This document shows, piece by piece, positions 1 through 12,384 of a stretch of 64,000 nt of DNA. The position numbers were made by a program, and so were the translations under genes. The DNA comes from Diphasiastrum complanatum. Taxonomy: Eukaryota; Streptophyta; Lycopodiopsida; Lycopodiales; Lycopodiaceae. The stretch lies in NCBI GenBank assembly GCA_029204225.1, contig CM055096.1:32363076-32427075 (forward strand). Reading direction: 5' to 3'. Positions within the stretch are counted from its first letter, which is position 1. Each line of letters begins with the position of its first letter. Under the pieces are notes generated by a model that saw only the letters and a program-made list of their open reading frames with translations, did not search any database and was not told where the DNA came from.

Positions 1-50
1 TAGTCGGCTATCATTCACCAGAGTACAAGATCATTTTCCATCCAAATGTT

Positions 51-496
51 CTAAAATAACTGCTCCATAGTCAATATCTCTTTCACCTTGTACAGTCCTT
101 CATCTGTAAATTTTAATTTGCCTTTGATCAGTTTCGTCTTATACATCAGTGCTAGATCTCCTTTTTTCAAATCTTTTTTGTTTAATCGGCGATCGTGCCA
201 TGCCTCGTGGCAAGCTTTCTCTACTGTTAATGCGTGAACTACCATCAATCTGGTCTCACAAAATTTTGTAAAGCCTCACGATGCATTTGTAAGGATTTCG
301 CTTCATCCAACCATTCCATTGCCGCTATGCGTAAGGATGGTATCAAGATTTTAATTCGCATAACTGCATCTTGAACATAGACAAGCTGAAATGGTGTTTG
401 ATTCGTAATATCTTTGTAAGCTATTCTGAATGCCCATAATGCTGCATGCAATTTATGTTCCAAATCAGAACAACTTGCTTCCACCGTTTTTGTCAT
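51..496 (-). pseudogene. Gypsy integrase C-terminal region (broken)
   Basis: Two minus-strand pieces carry the post-core integrase region: a helix-rich part beginning MTKTVEASCSDLEHKLH with the TPFQLVY segment, and then a tail with KKGDLALMYKTKLIKGKLKF and EGLYKVKEI. These correspond to the segment between the integrase core and the C-terminal beta-barrel in gypsy polyproteins. A frame change near 245 separates the two pieces. No chromodomain follows before the window edge. Confidence 0.75.
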
Positions 497-499
497 AAT

Positions 500-1349
500 G
501 TACAGAGAATCTTATTGGAAGATTCAAGTTTGCCATTACCCCTCGGATAATACGGTGTACTAAATCGATGAATAACAAAAAAATCTTCCAACAGACACTT
601 TATCGTTTCATTTACAAGTGTGTTCTGCAATCACTAACGATTTTGATAGGACATCCAAACCTAACAATAATGTGTTCATAAAGGAACTTAGTCATGGATT
701 ATACATCTGCGACTGGAACTACTTTTGCTTCGACCCAATTGGTCATATAATCAGTTGCAACGATGATGTATCTGGCTTGAGATCCTCTTGCCGCTGGATG
801 AATAGGACCAACATAGTCAAGGCTTCATTTCTTGAATGGTGCTTGCGATAAAACTGGATGCAAAGGTTCATATTTTTCCTTTGTAGGACGTGCATGCTCA
901 CAAACATCACATGACTGAATATAATTTTTTGTATCTTTATGAAGTGTAGGCCACCAAATTTTTGATTGCAAAAGTTTGCGAACAATGATATATGTCAAAA
1001 AATGTCCTCCACCCATTCCATCATGGGAAAACATGATAAGTTCAAGTACTTCATGCGGCAAAACACACCTTCCCAAAATATCATCCATTTCTCGGCGATA
1101 CAATTGTCCTGCAATCAATTGATAAGGTTGTGCCTTAAGAATCAATTGTATGTTTTGTACTTTTGTCAAGGAGTCATTGGGTTGGCCTAGCATCAAATAT
1201 TCAACAATATTGACTACCCACTCAAGTATTGCTTCCACATAAAACAACGCATCATCTGGTAGTTCATCATCCACTTCAGTATTAACTGGTGTTGATTCAA
1301 TTCTAGACACATGGTCGGCCAAATAATATTGTTTACCTTTTTGAACCAC
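500..1349 (-). pseudogene. Gypsy integrase: zinc-binding and catalytic core (broken)
   Basis: The zinc-binding H2C2 module is clear: a histidine pair near SHDGMGGGH and a cysteine pair in SCDVCEHARP. Further along the minus strand, three broken frames let the core be traced: ATDYMTNWVEA with the first catalytic Asp (about 750), an IVSD segment with the second Asp (about 650), and NGKLESSN with the catalytic Glu (about 520). In-frame stops interrupt the core. Integrase inserts element cDNA into the genome. All three acidic residues are visible, but the open frame is lost. Confidence 0.78.
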
Positions 1350-1352
1350 AAC

Positions 1353-1651
1353 TCAAAAATCAAATTTGGTCAATAAAAGTAGACATCTTGCAATACGCCC
1401 CGTATCACACATCTTGTTCACTAAATAAAGTAACGGCTGGTGATCAGTATAAAATGCAAAATGCATTGCCATTAGATAATGTCGAAACGTCTTTACGAAA
1501 AAAATCATGGCTAACGCTTCTCGTTCCTGTTGTCGAATAATTCTTCTCAGCATATGTAAGTTGTCGGCTTGCAAACCTCATCAGATAATCTTTCTTGTAT
1601 TCACCTGGCTACACCAAAACTGACCCAATTGCATATTTTGATGCATTACTA
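1353..1651 (-). pseudogene. Gypsy RNase H domain (broken)
   Basis: This segment follows RT on the minus strand. It carries the signature EREALAMIFFVKTFRHYL and then FYTDHQPLLYL, matching the RNase H domain of gypsy elements, where the Glu and Asp coordinate the catalytic metal. A frame break separates it from RT upstream and from the integrase segment downstream. The expected start of the domain (DAS-type motif) falls in the poorly readable 1575-1651 interval. Confidence 0.75.
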
Positions 1652-2262
1652 CTAATCAACATAAAACTCAATTGTCCAAATTGGAGCTCGTAATATTGGT
1701 GCAGAAGCTAGAGCTTTCCTCACTTTTTCAAATGCTTCCAACGCCTCTACTGTCCAGATTGGTACAATAGTCAATTTGTATAAAGGTCTTGCTAAATCCG
1801 CAAAGAATAAAATAAATATTTGATAGTAATTGGCATGACCCATAAACACATAAACCCCTCGAATTGTTCCTGGTGGCGGTAACTCAACGATGACTTTGAT
1901 CTTGGAATAATTTGTAGCAATGCCATGTCTTGATATCACATGTCCAAGGACAACTCCATGAGTAACCCAAATTTGACACTTTTCTTGATTTAAGGAGATT
2001 TGGTATTTGCGACAACGTTCAAACACTTTTTCCAACCGATCCAAGTGGTCTGTATCGGTACTATGGACTTCGAGATCATCCAAGTAGATTTCAAGGGAAT
2101 TTTTGCAAGTAGTCTTTGAAGGCAAACTGCATCACTCGTTGAAATGTACTAGGTGCGTTACAAAGTCCAAATGGCATAACTTTATAAACATAAGTTTTCC
2201 ATTCTGTTGTAAAAGCTGTTTTATGACAATCCGCAGGTGCAATCTTGACTTGGTTGCAACCA
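1652..2262 (-). pseudogene. Gypsy reverse transcriptase domain (broken)
   Basis: The minus strand encodes the RT palm. The motif VMPFGLCNAPSTFQRVM lies near 2110-2190, followed after a frame change by the catalytic motif YLDD near 2080 and the thumb region with a GHVIS segment typical of gypsy RT. RT normally copies the element RNA in virus-like particles. Two overlapping frames are needed to follow it, so a frameshift lies between MPFGL and YLDD around 2100. The N-terminal third of the domain is absent. Assignment to a gypsy-type RT is firm; the clade is not determined. Confidence 0.82.
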
Positions 2263-3060
2263 TGAAGAGTGATTTGGGCTTTTTCCCATATGGCTATTAG
2301 GAGGCCCCCTTCATGCCTATTTGTTTTTTGGCATATGGGTTTTTTGAATGCTTGAATCACCAAATCCACAATTAAGGGGCCTTCCACCTTGCTTTTGCAT
2401 TAAAATTGCTTTGGACTTTTTGGCATGTGGCTAATAGAGTTGGCCTCATAGTTAGTGCCATTTGCTTTTCACCCTCTTATGCCTCTTAATGATGCATCAA
2501 CTTTGATTTTGGCCTCCCTTTGGCATTTAAGATCAATTTGTCTTTTTCCCATGTGGCTATTAGGAGGCCCCATGGCTAATCTCCCTAGCCTTTGGTCCAT
2601 TGTCCATGTGGTCATGAAGTTATGCTCTTCTTTTCCCTTTGCTTTGACATTGGTTTGTTTTTTTTATGTTGCACTTTGTAGACCCCCTTAACCTTAGTCA
2701 TTTGGTTTTCGACTTGGAATTCCACAATCCTGGTGACTAAGCCCCCACTTCCCACTAAGCAACAACTTGAAAACATAGTAGTTCGGTTTTTATATTAGTA
2801 TTGAAAATCACAGTACATTGCAAGAGTTTTGGCATAATAGCCGAAATTATACTATAGGCCGATTTTTAAAGGCCATCAAAAATTTTAAGGGCCAATTCTA
2901 AGGCCAAAATTTCTCCAGCCACATTATGAATGGGCTGGGACCCCTAACTATTGGCAAATTTTAGCCATTTTACATTGAAATTGTGCGGCTTTTACATGTT
3001 GATTTACATATCATAGCAAAATTGGTCCCAAAATTAGCCCGATCTTTGGTTTCAAAAATT
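2263..3060. repeat. Repetitive non-coding spacer with recurring 28-bp motif
   Basis: There is no credible gene here. The phrase TTTTTCCCATATGGCTATTA followed by GGAGGCCCC occurs near 2280-2308 and again almost unchanged near 2543-2571; a weaker variant (GGCATGTGGCTAAT) lies near 2422. The spacing suggests an irregular degenerate tandem array. From 2690 to 3060 I see only AT-rich sequence. The spacer separates two gypsy remnants and begins exactly where RT homology ends, so it marks an insertion or deletion boundary. Confidence 0.5.
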
Positions 3061-4163
3061 CAACTAACACTCAGGCATATTATGTTGGTCTTCTTCTGAT
3101 TCTTCTTTTTCATAAGGATTGATCTTGGATCTTCATTTAGCTTTCTTGGCAGGAATCTATCGTGGAGGTGGTGACTTTCTAGAAGATGTGCTCTTCTTTG
3201 AAGGTGACGACTTCCTTGATGGTGATTTTTTGCTAGAACTCTGGCTTAAAAAATCATCCTTGATCTTCCCCTTTCCTTTATCCAATAAAGGTGGTACATT
3301 CTTAGAATCAACTTTTCAAAATGATTTGTCCCATTTTAGGACCGTATTGTAATGTTGCCTAGCTTGCCTTTTCGTCAATGGTCCTACAACTTTTCCTTCC
3401 TTTAATACAACTGCTTTTGGCGGTTTTATTGTTGGTTCATCAGGAATATCTCGAACTCCAAATCTTGTAGGATCCATGTGATTGAGAATCTGCTCATCTA
3501 TAAGCTCTGCATGTTCATTGTAAGTCAATGCGTGACTAATGTGAATTAGTTCATCTTCAATCAGATCTAGTATTGGATCTGTTGATATCCAAGCTATGTT
3601 CATCATATTCAAAGAAAAAGTGATTTGCTTATCCAAAGTTCGATCTGGTAAGGGAATATCATTCAATTTGAATTGATTATCTTGTTGACACATATAGCAT
3701 GTTGTATAATTATCCACTGTTCCAAGAGCTTGGTTCCATATAATAGTGTCAGTTTGAGAGTCATAGTGAACTCCCATATTCTTCACTTGTCAATCACAGG
3801 TATGATCCATTGTTGATGAATTATCATCCCCTTTTTGGACTACTGGCTTGATAGTCCAAGTGATTGGATCAACTTTGACTGCACACTCACGATTCTCGAA
3901 GGTAATTTTTCTGGTGTCCCAATTATGAACTACTTGCACAACTCGTACCATGGACAGCCCAATAAGACACGATATATATTTGGTGCGTCAGGTAAGTCCA
4001 TTACTACGAAAGTAATGACAAACTGCACTCCAGCAATTTTGACAGTTATGTCTTCAACCATCCCTAACTTTATGGCAAAAGTGACAGGCTTGGTCTTGGT
4101 AAGGCCCCATTTTGCACATAGCTTTGTTGAAATCAAATTAACTTTGGAACATCCATCTATCAC
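3060..4163 (-). pseudogene. Gypsy protease and spacer remnant (minus strand)
   Basis: The stretch at 3930-4163 reads as a retropepsin-like domain: IDGCSKVNLIS in place of the usual DSGS-type active site, then a hydrophobic strand pair and VLLGCPWY near its end, which matches the LLG-PW signature of gypsy proteases. Downstream (3316-3786) is a hydrophilic segment ending PLTKRQARQHYNTVLKW, and near 3120-3300 a Ser/Lys-rich linker. The active-site Ser-Gly is altered to Gly-Cys, so it should not work. It resembles the plus-strand protease at 5545-5900, but the two face away from each other. Confidence 0.6.
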
Positions 4164-4299
4164 GGCTGCTTCTTTACCAAACTGTCTATGTTGTATCGAC
4201 AGGGTGATGTTTCATTGCTCACTTTCCCATGCTGCTCTGACATTGAGTACTTTATTTGTTTTTCAAACTCGATGCATATACAACGAGGCAAACCACTAC

Positions 4300-6184
4300 T
4301 ACATGCACCGTTATTGCATCAACGAACATTAATGCTACTGTGGAATTCAAGATCAACGAGTTTGAGAACTTGGCCAAAAGCAGCAGATGCAGTTGGATAA
4401 GATGCAGTCTTAGTTCAGGAAAATATATGGTGTTCAATTTGTGTCAAAAATCACGCCATGAAAGAATGTCCAATAGTGAAGCAACGAATGACAAATACTA
4501 TTTGTCATCTGTGCAATTCTACGGGACACAAAATAACCTTTTGCTTGTTTAATCCTCGGATTATCCAGCAGAGGTATGCTAAGCTCCAGTATCAGGAATT
4601 TACTACTCAAATGGGACCTGATCCTAAAGGAAAGGCTTTCAACTTTGCCCTTGGATTTTTTGAACGACCAGCTTTGCCAGCTCCACCAGGACACCAAGCT
4701 CCTTTTGCTAATTTATTGGAACTAGAACCTTACAACGTTTTGATTAGTACAATCAATCATTGTCCTAAATTCAAAAAATTCATAGAAGGTATGCGCCTTG
4801 TCGAGACAACACCTCATGTTCCTGTCAAGGAATGAGCTTACACACCATCCAAAAAATTCAAAACTGCTAGCCATTCAAGATGGCTATGCGATTGCCCAAG
4901 GGCCTATGAGCAACATATGCTTCATCTGTGGCGAAATTGGCCACTTCATGGTTGACTGTAACATGAAATCACAATACCATGCCGAATGCCCTAATTATGT
5001 TAGGAAATACGGTTTTAGAGATTGTCCAAAACAACCCAATAAGATCCTACATGCGCGCCACGTCTGTCACAAACCAGTTAAAGTTGTCACCCGAGCACAA
5101 CACAAGGCTCAACAAACTCACTTAGATACACCTATTGACAATAGGGGAAGTTCCTTGACAACTTCCACACTTCCTAGAGATTATCCGGATCCACTAGTGG
5201 AACAGAGGCGATATAATGAAATTCGAGAAGAGTTATTGCAGGAAGAAGAGAAAACTGATAGTCAGTTATATGCTCCAATTCTCTCACAAGAGAAGCCCCT
5301 ACCGAGACTTGAAGTTTTCTCGGAACTCTTGCAAGCTCAAATCACCATGCCTTTCCATAGTGCCATGAAATCCTTCACAAGCCTTTAAAGTTATATTCAT
5401 AGAAGTTTTCAGCTGTCGGATATAAAAGATGAACAGTGAAAACCTGAAGATATCATAGACATACCATAGATTCCTCTAAATTTGATGAATATCGGTGTCG
5501 CTAAGGAGAATAGCATCACATTATCTATGATCTATAAGAATTATCCTATTGTATCTACTATATTAGATAGTGGATCATGCGTTAACATTATGGCTTTGTC
5601 ACTAGCAAAGTCCTAGGATTTTTCCAATTAGATCTATCATGCTACAAGTTGCGGAGGGCAGATCAAAGAGTCACTGACCGTGTAGGGCATTTATCGAATA
5701 TCCCCATTCAAATTGTAGGCATCAAATTTATTATCGAATGTGTTATACTCAACCTAACTGACAATGTACATACCTACAAAGTCCTTCTTGGTACGCCCTG
5801 GCTACAAATGGCAGGAGTCGTTCAAGATTGGAAAAGATGTAAGATCACCTTTGGCAATATTGATAAGAGAGTCATCATTGACTCTATAGGCCACGTTGAG
5901 CCACGTTGAGCCAGCCAAAATTAATGACAATTGGTCATCAACCACCTATGATGCTTTCGATAGTGTTCCTATCATGGCAAAAGGACACTATACGCGCTCC
6001 ACAGATGTCATTAACTGGCACTGAAGAAGAAGCCCAGATCTTACCACCTTCCAATGATATCGAGACACCCATCATCCCTTTGATGATGATTTATCATATT
6101 TCCATATCCAGGTGCCCAGGAGAAACTATAGTTTCTATAGCCCACGTATTGGAATTGTTTCAAACACATGAAAATCAAACTTAA
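4300..6184 (+). pseudogene. Gypsy gag zinc-knuckle and protease remnant (plus strand)
   Basis: The plus strand shows a Cys/His segment (CHLCNSTGHKITFC, about 4514-4553), then a second knuckle CFICGEIGHFMVDC (about 4918-4960), as in gag nucleocapsid. A Glu/Gln-rich linker follows. At about 5545-5610 the frame reads into the retropepsin active site with LDSGSCVNIMAL, followed by VLLGTPWL near 5785. Gag packages element RNA and protease matures the polyprotein. Stops and at least two frameshifts make this a dead copy. No RT follows; after 5910 the frame decays and ends at 6184. Confidence 0.65.
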
Positions 6185-7636
6185 TCACTTATTTTGAACT
6201 CACTCTTGACCCAAATAATCTCACTCTTGAGATTTAGAATGAATTTCATTTGATTTGAAAACAAACTATACCACCAATTTTTCACAAAGCTTAAAAATTT
6301 AGACAACTAGATATTCACAAAGATCTCAACCATGCATGAATACTCAAATATGGACTCCTCCTCATTCTAGACATCCAATGGGATCACAAATTGACCCTCA
6401 CACTCTCACAAAGAAAGTTGAATATAACTAATTTGAGTTTCATACATACTATGTCAATTTTTGCTCAACAAATTGAATTCAATCACTCCTATTGGATTCC
6501 ACCAATTACTCTACCTTTTAAGACTTGGAATGAAATCCAAAATCAAAAGTTGTGATTTTTCTCACTAAGATATTGTGCTTCAAAGAGCTAATACCACTTA
6601 GAAAGATTTGATCACCTAGGAGAAGACAAATTCTTCACCAATAACAACACATAATGAGCTTCTAGATCTTGCCCTCTACAAAGGAAGGAACTCTTCTCTA
6701 CACATTTGCCATAGACACCTTAATGACTCTTTTCAAACCTTACAATCACTCAAAAAAATTTAGTAGAGTTGAACAATGTGACTTGGATCTCAATCTCTTT
6801 TCTAGAACTCTCAATTTAAGGCATAGATGCTCTATATGCACTAGAAACTCTCAAAGGTTTCACTTGGAGGACAGATCCAAGGATGTTTTCAGCAAATTGA
6901 TGCTTCTAAACTTACCCTATCACTCTTGAACAAATCTAGAGTGATGGTACAAGATTCAGCTTCTTACAAAATAAGCCTCATAAGATGTTATGCCTCCAAT
7001 GGGCTTACATGGTGTGAACCATTGTTGGGCTAGTATATAGGGTCACGGCTGGTATCAATAATGGGTATCAACATGGTATCAAAAAACCTACCCGAGTGGT
7101 ATATGGATTTCTAATACTGGGTCTAGAACTGGACACCCAATATAAACTATCTTACTATTCATATCGATACCCAGGTTTGGAATGGATTTCAACCTCTCAC
7201 CTTGCATATCACTCCTTAATCTATGATTTTTAGCAAAATCTCTCTCAACTTCAACATGCACTCAAAAAATCAGAGATAATCAATTAATGCACCTAATTCA
7301 AGCTTCAAATTTAATTTCTTTGCTGATCTAATCCAAAAACTAATCAAGGGATTAGATTCTCTGTAGAAAATGCTTGATTTTGCACCAAAAATCACTCAAA
7401 TTGGGTATGTGAGTCAAATTCTACAAATTTTTGAAATTTCTCAGTCAAAACCGGAGCTATACGGCCTCACACGTGTGAAAAGGGTTCCTACAGCCCACAA
7501 CAAGATCTGGACCAAAAATTTTGAGGATAGCTATCAAATCCAACTCGCTACACAATTTGACTAGTTTCCAAAAAACTGCTAATTTTGGCTTTGATTTGGA
7601 TTAACCCTATCAATTTCAACAAAACCTCTTGTACTT
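6185..7636. other. Non-coding interval, no gene recognised
   Basis: AT-rich sequence with short unconvincing frames. Because a minus-strand primer-binding site lies at its right edge, this is probably the untranslated or decayed internal part of the same LTR element, reading leftward. I see no domain on either strand. Confidence 0.4.
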
Positions 7637-7649
7637 GGCTCTGATACCA
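7637..7649 (-). promoter_or_regulatory. Primer-binding site for initiator tRNA-Met, minus strand
   Basis: The plus strand reads GGCTCTGATACCA, the exact complement of TGGTATCAGAGCC. Plant LTR retrotransposons use this site to prime minus-strand DNA synthesis from the 3' end of initiator tRNA-Met. It is directly followed on the plus strand by TGTGGAAAAAG, a plausible LTR edge. Confidence 0.75.
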
Positions 7650-8092
7650 TGTGGAAAAAGTACAAAAAGGACCAAGAGTGGATCCTAATCTGATCCTCAA
7701 GAGGGATTGGTTGTCAGATTACTTGATCTATCAATCTACTTCAGATTAAGATCAATCTAGCCTACTTCAGCTTATTCCACACATGTGAGCTGTCCTCTAC
7801 ACATGGAATATGACACCTAACCAAAATATTTGGCTCATGCAATCAATAGATTGATGCCATGTGTCATATATCTAGAAAACTAGTTTTTGGCCATTTTAGC
7901 CACTAGAACTTGAATTAAATCATATGTGCAACATATATGATTATGGTACATGACAGGTACACTAGTTTCACACACGGGAACAGGCTCCACACATGTGTGT
8001 TTATCTATATACAAGATTTTTGGCCTCTACCAAGCTTATTTTTGCATTTTTCATAGAGGTAATGGTGGCATGGTGAAAGTGTTGGCAGAATT
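7650..8092 (-). mobile_element. Probable 5' LTR remnant of a minus-strand element
   Basis: The sequence beside the primer-binding site begins with TG on the plus strand, as the inner edge of an LTR should. It contains repeated ACACATGTG and CACACG words but no open frame. I could not find a partner LTR in the window, so the outer edge is a guess. A solo or truncated LTR is the best reading. Confidence 0.4.
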
Positions 8093-8255
8093 AATACCTG
8101 AACAACTGAAATTCCCATGATTGGTAGGACCATGCCTTATGAACCTGAGCCAGAGGCGCCTACATCTAAAAGGTGCCTGTTGCTGCTACTGCTTGCCTTC
8201 GTTGTTGGGCCTGTTGAAGTAGGGCCTCTTGTTGCGCTACCACCTCCTTTGGGAC

Positions 8256-9130
8256 CTAAGAGGATTTCAAGCTCCCGTCGGATTCAGCATACTCTATCCC
8301 TATATCACTGGATAAGATATCAGGGGAGATTTCTTCTTCTGTGTTGATTGTCTTACCTTTTTGCTTCTTAGTGGGAAGTGGAGGTGAGGCAGTGTTTGTT
8401 GATACTCGGGGGCTAGCCTGCTTTCTGTTGCTAGGGAACAAGGTCTCTAGTTTCTTGAGGATTGTTGTCGTCTTGCGCCTCAGGTGGTTCTAGACCATCA
8501 TTTGCAAAAGATAACCAAACTTAGTGGTAGCTTTGCGTTGTTTGAGAGCCAAGCATAGTTTCTCGGCAATCTTCTCGGCCCACATAAAAGCGTGAGTGGG
8601 GTCGTCCATCATTATAATTGATGCAAATAGGTCACTAGGTGAATGCGATCCATGCGAATAATATGAACCTCAATCAAGATCATAAGAATTTCTGCCACAG
8701 CTCGTAACTTTGGATCTTTAATCAGCTTCGTGGCAAGGCCATCATTGGTGTGAGCGACAATTTGTTATCGTCGAACAAGAACTTTTTAAAGTAGTTGTGG
8801 TCATAGCTAGTGCCCTTGCCTTGGATCGACTCACCAGTGTCTGGAAAACCAAAAAGTTGGATCTTGGCTGGTGTAATGTCAACGGTAATGTAACTACCAT
8901 CTTTGGAGAGAATTTGAAATGAGTGGAATTCATCCAAGTAAGAGGAGTAGGCAGCACGTACCAAACTTTTATGCTATTGCTCAAGAAGATGGAGCAAATT
9001 AAAATCAAGACAGATGAAAATGTCATTGGCTAATTGCAACGTTGGTGAATGATTCTTGAGTTCCAGTAAAAAGAGATCGCCCATGTAAGGTTTTGTGGCC
9101 TTACGACGATGCAGTGATATTGGGAATTTA
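8256..9130 (-). pseudogene. Unknown gag-like coding remnant
   Basis: On the minus strand a decayed protein can be followed from 9130 to 8256 through a few frame changes. It contains FSILSKDG-like and ITVDITPAKIQLFGFP segments, then a basic helix (TKLIKDPKLRAVAEILMILI), then a hydrophilic tail rich in Pro, Lys and Ser (PPLPTKKQKGKTINTEEE). The architecture, a globular N-terminal part followed by a disordered tail, is shared with the remnant at 49897-52206. I do not recognise a named family. It may be the gag-like ORF of a retroelement or a plant mobile-domain type protein. Confidence 0.4.
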
Positions 9131-11170
9131 GCTTTGGTAGTCATATAATCCAATTATGGAACCATCTCTATTTTGCAATTGGATTTGGATCAAATCCCAA
9201 GAAATTGCAAGTGAAAGAAGATGGAATGTATTCCATACAGGATTCTAGTAAGTTGGATTCTTTTCTATTATAGAGTGTTATAATAATTGAGACAACTAAG
9301 AGTACTTCTAACTTACAAAAGAATTAAGTTCTTTTGACCGATTCTGAAATAGATATCGGATATCTATGACAGTATGGTGTTTGGTTTTGTTGAGATTCTT
9401 ACTGTTCCTTTTGGTTAAATGATTGTGGCATTTCAACAGCACTTGAATGATACATTTCGTCCATGCTTGGGTCAATGCGGAGTGTTATTCTTAGATGATG
9501 TATTCATCTATGGTGTGAGCTTAAGGAACATGAGAGAATTCAATGGCTAGAAGTATCTCCTGGAATTGGTTGTGAATCTTATCCTATATTTGGGTATAGG
9601 ATAGTTATTTGACTTTTTGGTAAACAGATCTAGAAGCAAAGAATTCTTGGAAAGAAAGCTAGTGGTATGGGACATCAGTGATTCCAAAGGAAATTTCTTG
9701 TACAAGAATGATCTGTAGACCGATGGTTAATGATTATTGTAATGGTAATACTAACAAATAAATCCATTGGCTATTTGTTCAGGGTATTTTGGGAAATCCT
9801 GAGATATAGATCTAGATCCCAAATGGTATCTCATTATTTACAAAATCTGGAGGCCCTTAAATCTATTTGTCTTTTATTTTAAACTCTACCTTTTAGAAAA
9901 ATTTTAAATACGATACGAGTGGATTGAGATTTATATAACTCCTAGTGTGGAACTAGGTTCTAAAGGACTGTTATAGTGATATGAAATTTGACTTCCATAT
10001 AAGTTTTGTGAATATGGCTCAAAATTTGTTGATGTTTTAAATTGATTCAGTGGAATTTAGATTTCCTAGACCCAAATGATTATCTCTATTTGATAGTTGA
10101 TTATTGAGATATAATATTTATATCATTCGGGATAAGATATTTTATGATTCAGGAAAAAGTCCAGTTTGTAATAGTATTTGATACTCATTATTGACTTTTT
10201 CAAATCTTTGATACCTTATAAGTTGTCTCCTAAGACTTTTTGAAGAAAATTATGAAATTTCTTTTAAAGGGGGGAGAAAAAAAGATACGAATAAGACTTT
10301 CGATGAATCAGCCAATTGCATAGATTTTTTGTGAAAAATCCAGTATGTGTGCAAAAATTTAACTATCTAGTTGAAAAAGAGAAACTCTCTAGAGATTGTT
10401 TTGAATAATCTGGAACTAGAGGAGTTTTGGGGGTATTAAGCTATGAGCTATTCATGATTATGGATAGTGGTGGTAATGATTGGATTTAGGTTCCGCTGAT
10501 TAGTTTTGCCACGTACCATTTTGTTATGAATTGGATCAGATGGAATAAAGTTTCAATATTGATCTTATGTCCAAGATGTCGGTATAAGCCTAATCTTGGT
10601 TTGAATACTAAGATTTGTGGTAGGTTGATTGGTTGAAGAAATTTTGTTAGTAAAAGTATGATGGCTGGAAAACTTGTGATGGGAAATTATTCACTTCAAA
10701 GATTTCCCATATATGTTATTTCCTCATGAGAAATAGAGTTCTTTTATAGCTGAGTGGCAAGATTCTCAGTGAGTTATGTGAGTAACATATGCGGATTATG
10801 GATATATTTGCCAGTTTGTAACCTATGTTTATGTATAGAAATATAGTTGGACATGTTGGTACGTATGTCCTAATCTTGTGGATATACTATGTGTTTCATA
10901 TGTACTGAGTTTATTTCGTATACTTAAACTAGTCAATGTGCATAGACATATGAACAAGTAATGTTCAAAATAGTTACTTGCAGGTTAAATATTCTTTCTG
11001 TGGAAAGGATAATCTATTATTTTAGTGATGGTTTAGAAGAGGATCTAAATGTGGTGTTGTTCTGGAATGAGATCTAGAATATACAGACTCGGCACCTAGA
11101 CATTTGAGATTTCTGAATCATTTGCAATTGACTTGAGTAATTGGATTACTCCTGGTTAAAAGTTAATTGG
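9131..11170 (+). mobile_element. Decayed gypsy element related to the one at 52207-56557
   Basis: At 9385-9525 the plus strand reads VPFG, then AFQQHLNDTFRPCLG and VLFLDDVFIYG, which is the middle of a gypsy reverse transcriptase with its LDD catalytic pair. The rest is full of stops. Several phrases recur in the same order inside the element at 52207-56557: GTGGTATGGGAC near 9662 and 53990, a G-rich GGGGGAGAA near 10272 and 54563, and AGTTTATTT...AAACTAGT near 10908 and 55083. The two regions therefore look like diverged copies of one family. No LTR was recognised at either end here. Confidence 0.55.
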
Positions 11171-12384
11171 CTAAATAAGCAGTGTGAAGAGAATTCACCA
11201 AAAACTGTCTACTTTAATCTATGTTGCTTATAAGACACATGATTTGTGAGTATTTCACACGTGTGGAACCAAAAATAGCAATAAATGGTCATTCTACACA
11301 CAATGAATTGCAAGATATCACAAAGAGAGTGCACCAATGAGTAGTAGAACCCAAAGAGAACCATGTATAATGATGAAATGAGAGAGAGAAGAGAGAAGAT
11401 GTGTCTCTCCATGAGTTACAGCCTTTTATAGAGTGTCTAGACCCTATTTGGCCACTTGGTTTTCTCTCCAAAATGTAAACCCTACTATTTTTGGGTCTAG
11501 ATTCAATGTACCCAAAGTTCAAATTTGAATCTCTCTCAAACTCCTTCAACAACTTCAACAAATCAGGATTTTGTACAAGTCTGTAGAAATACACTATGTT
11601 TACAACAGTCTGTAGAAATGAACTAATTGTCACACAGTTCGCATTTTTCCAACTCCCAAAAAATGAAACAATTTTTTGTTAGTAACCATTTTGAAGAAGT
11701 AAACTTTTTGTCGACTTTTTCGCATTTTCTCAAAATGTGATAATTCAGTCTAGTTCAACAAATGAATTGTTTGTCGGCTTTTTTGCATTTTTCCAAAATG
11801 CGACAAAAGTGAAATAAGTCTATTTCGACTACTTCTGAAGAAATGCAAAAAGTGCAAAGTATATGACCAAAGTCTATTCTAGAGATATCTGATCAAAATC
11901 CACGACAAACTTGAGTATTCTGATGACTTCAAGTTTTTTGACTTCTGTACACATTGTACAGTTGTTGTTGTAGTTCAAACTTCCTGAGTACAACAATGAC
12001 TTACATAGTTGGTAGCTATACATTTATTGTGATAAATTACAAAAATGTGGTGTATAAATACATCTTCATCACTCATTCTCTATGATGCTCCATCAACAGA
12101 GCGGCAAATATCTAACATCCAAGTTATGCCTCTACTATGGTTGTAGCATTTTTAGTGTTGTTCAAGTTTTCAGTGTAATATAAAAGCAACACGTTCTTTC
12201 ATCTATGTCTAACATAGATTTTTGCATGTTGTGATTTGATTACACTTTCTACTGCTTATTCACGCTGGTTCACTCAATCTGATCAGATCACGGACGCCTA
12301 CAACTCCTTAATATATGATCAGACGATGGCTGTCTTTGATGCATGAGGAACGGTATTACCATACTGCATTAACACTCTAAAATT
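11171..12384. other. Non-coding interval, possibly old LTR sequence
   Basis: There is no convincing gene. A TATA-like GTATAAATAC occurs at about 12053, and phrases such as TCTGTAGAAAT and TCGCATTTTT resemble the LTRs at 38193 and 46157. The right edge is interrupted by the copia element at 12385, whose other flank begins at 18516. This stretch and 18516-18779 were therefore once contiguous and may together be one older LTR ending at the primer-binding site at 18780. Confidence 0.35.

Larger units (their letters stand above)
1..2262 (-). mobile_element. Ty3/gypsy retrotransposon pol remnant, left-truncated by the window
   Basis: Reading the minus strand from about 2262 down to 1, the domain order is reverse transcriptase, RNase H, integrase zinc finger, integrase core and integrase C-terminal tail. 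RT before RNase H before integrase is the Ty3/gypsy order. The reading frame is broken by several stops and frameshifts, so it is a dead copy. Homology to RT stops abruptly near 2262, where unrelated repetitive sequence begins, so the front of RT, the protease and gag are missing on this side. Neither LTR is visible in the window; the element's 3' end lies beyond the left edge. Confidence 0.85.

Noticed and set aside
3119-3352. Plus-strand Asp/Phe/Leu-rich frame
   Set aside because: It is the opposite strand of a Ser/Lys-rich linker in the minus-strand gypsy remnant.
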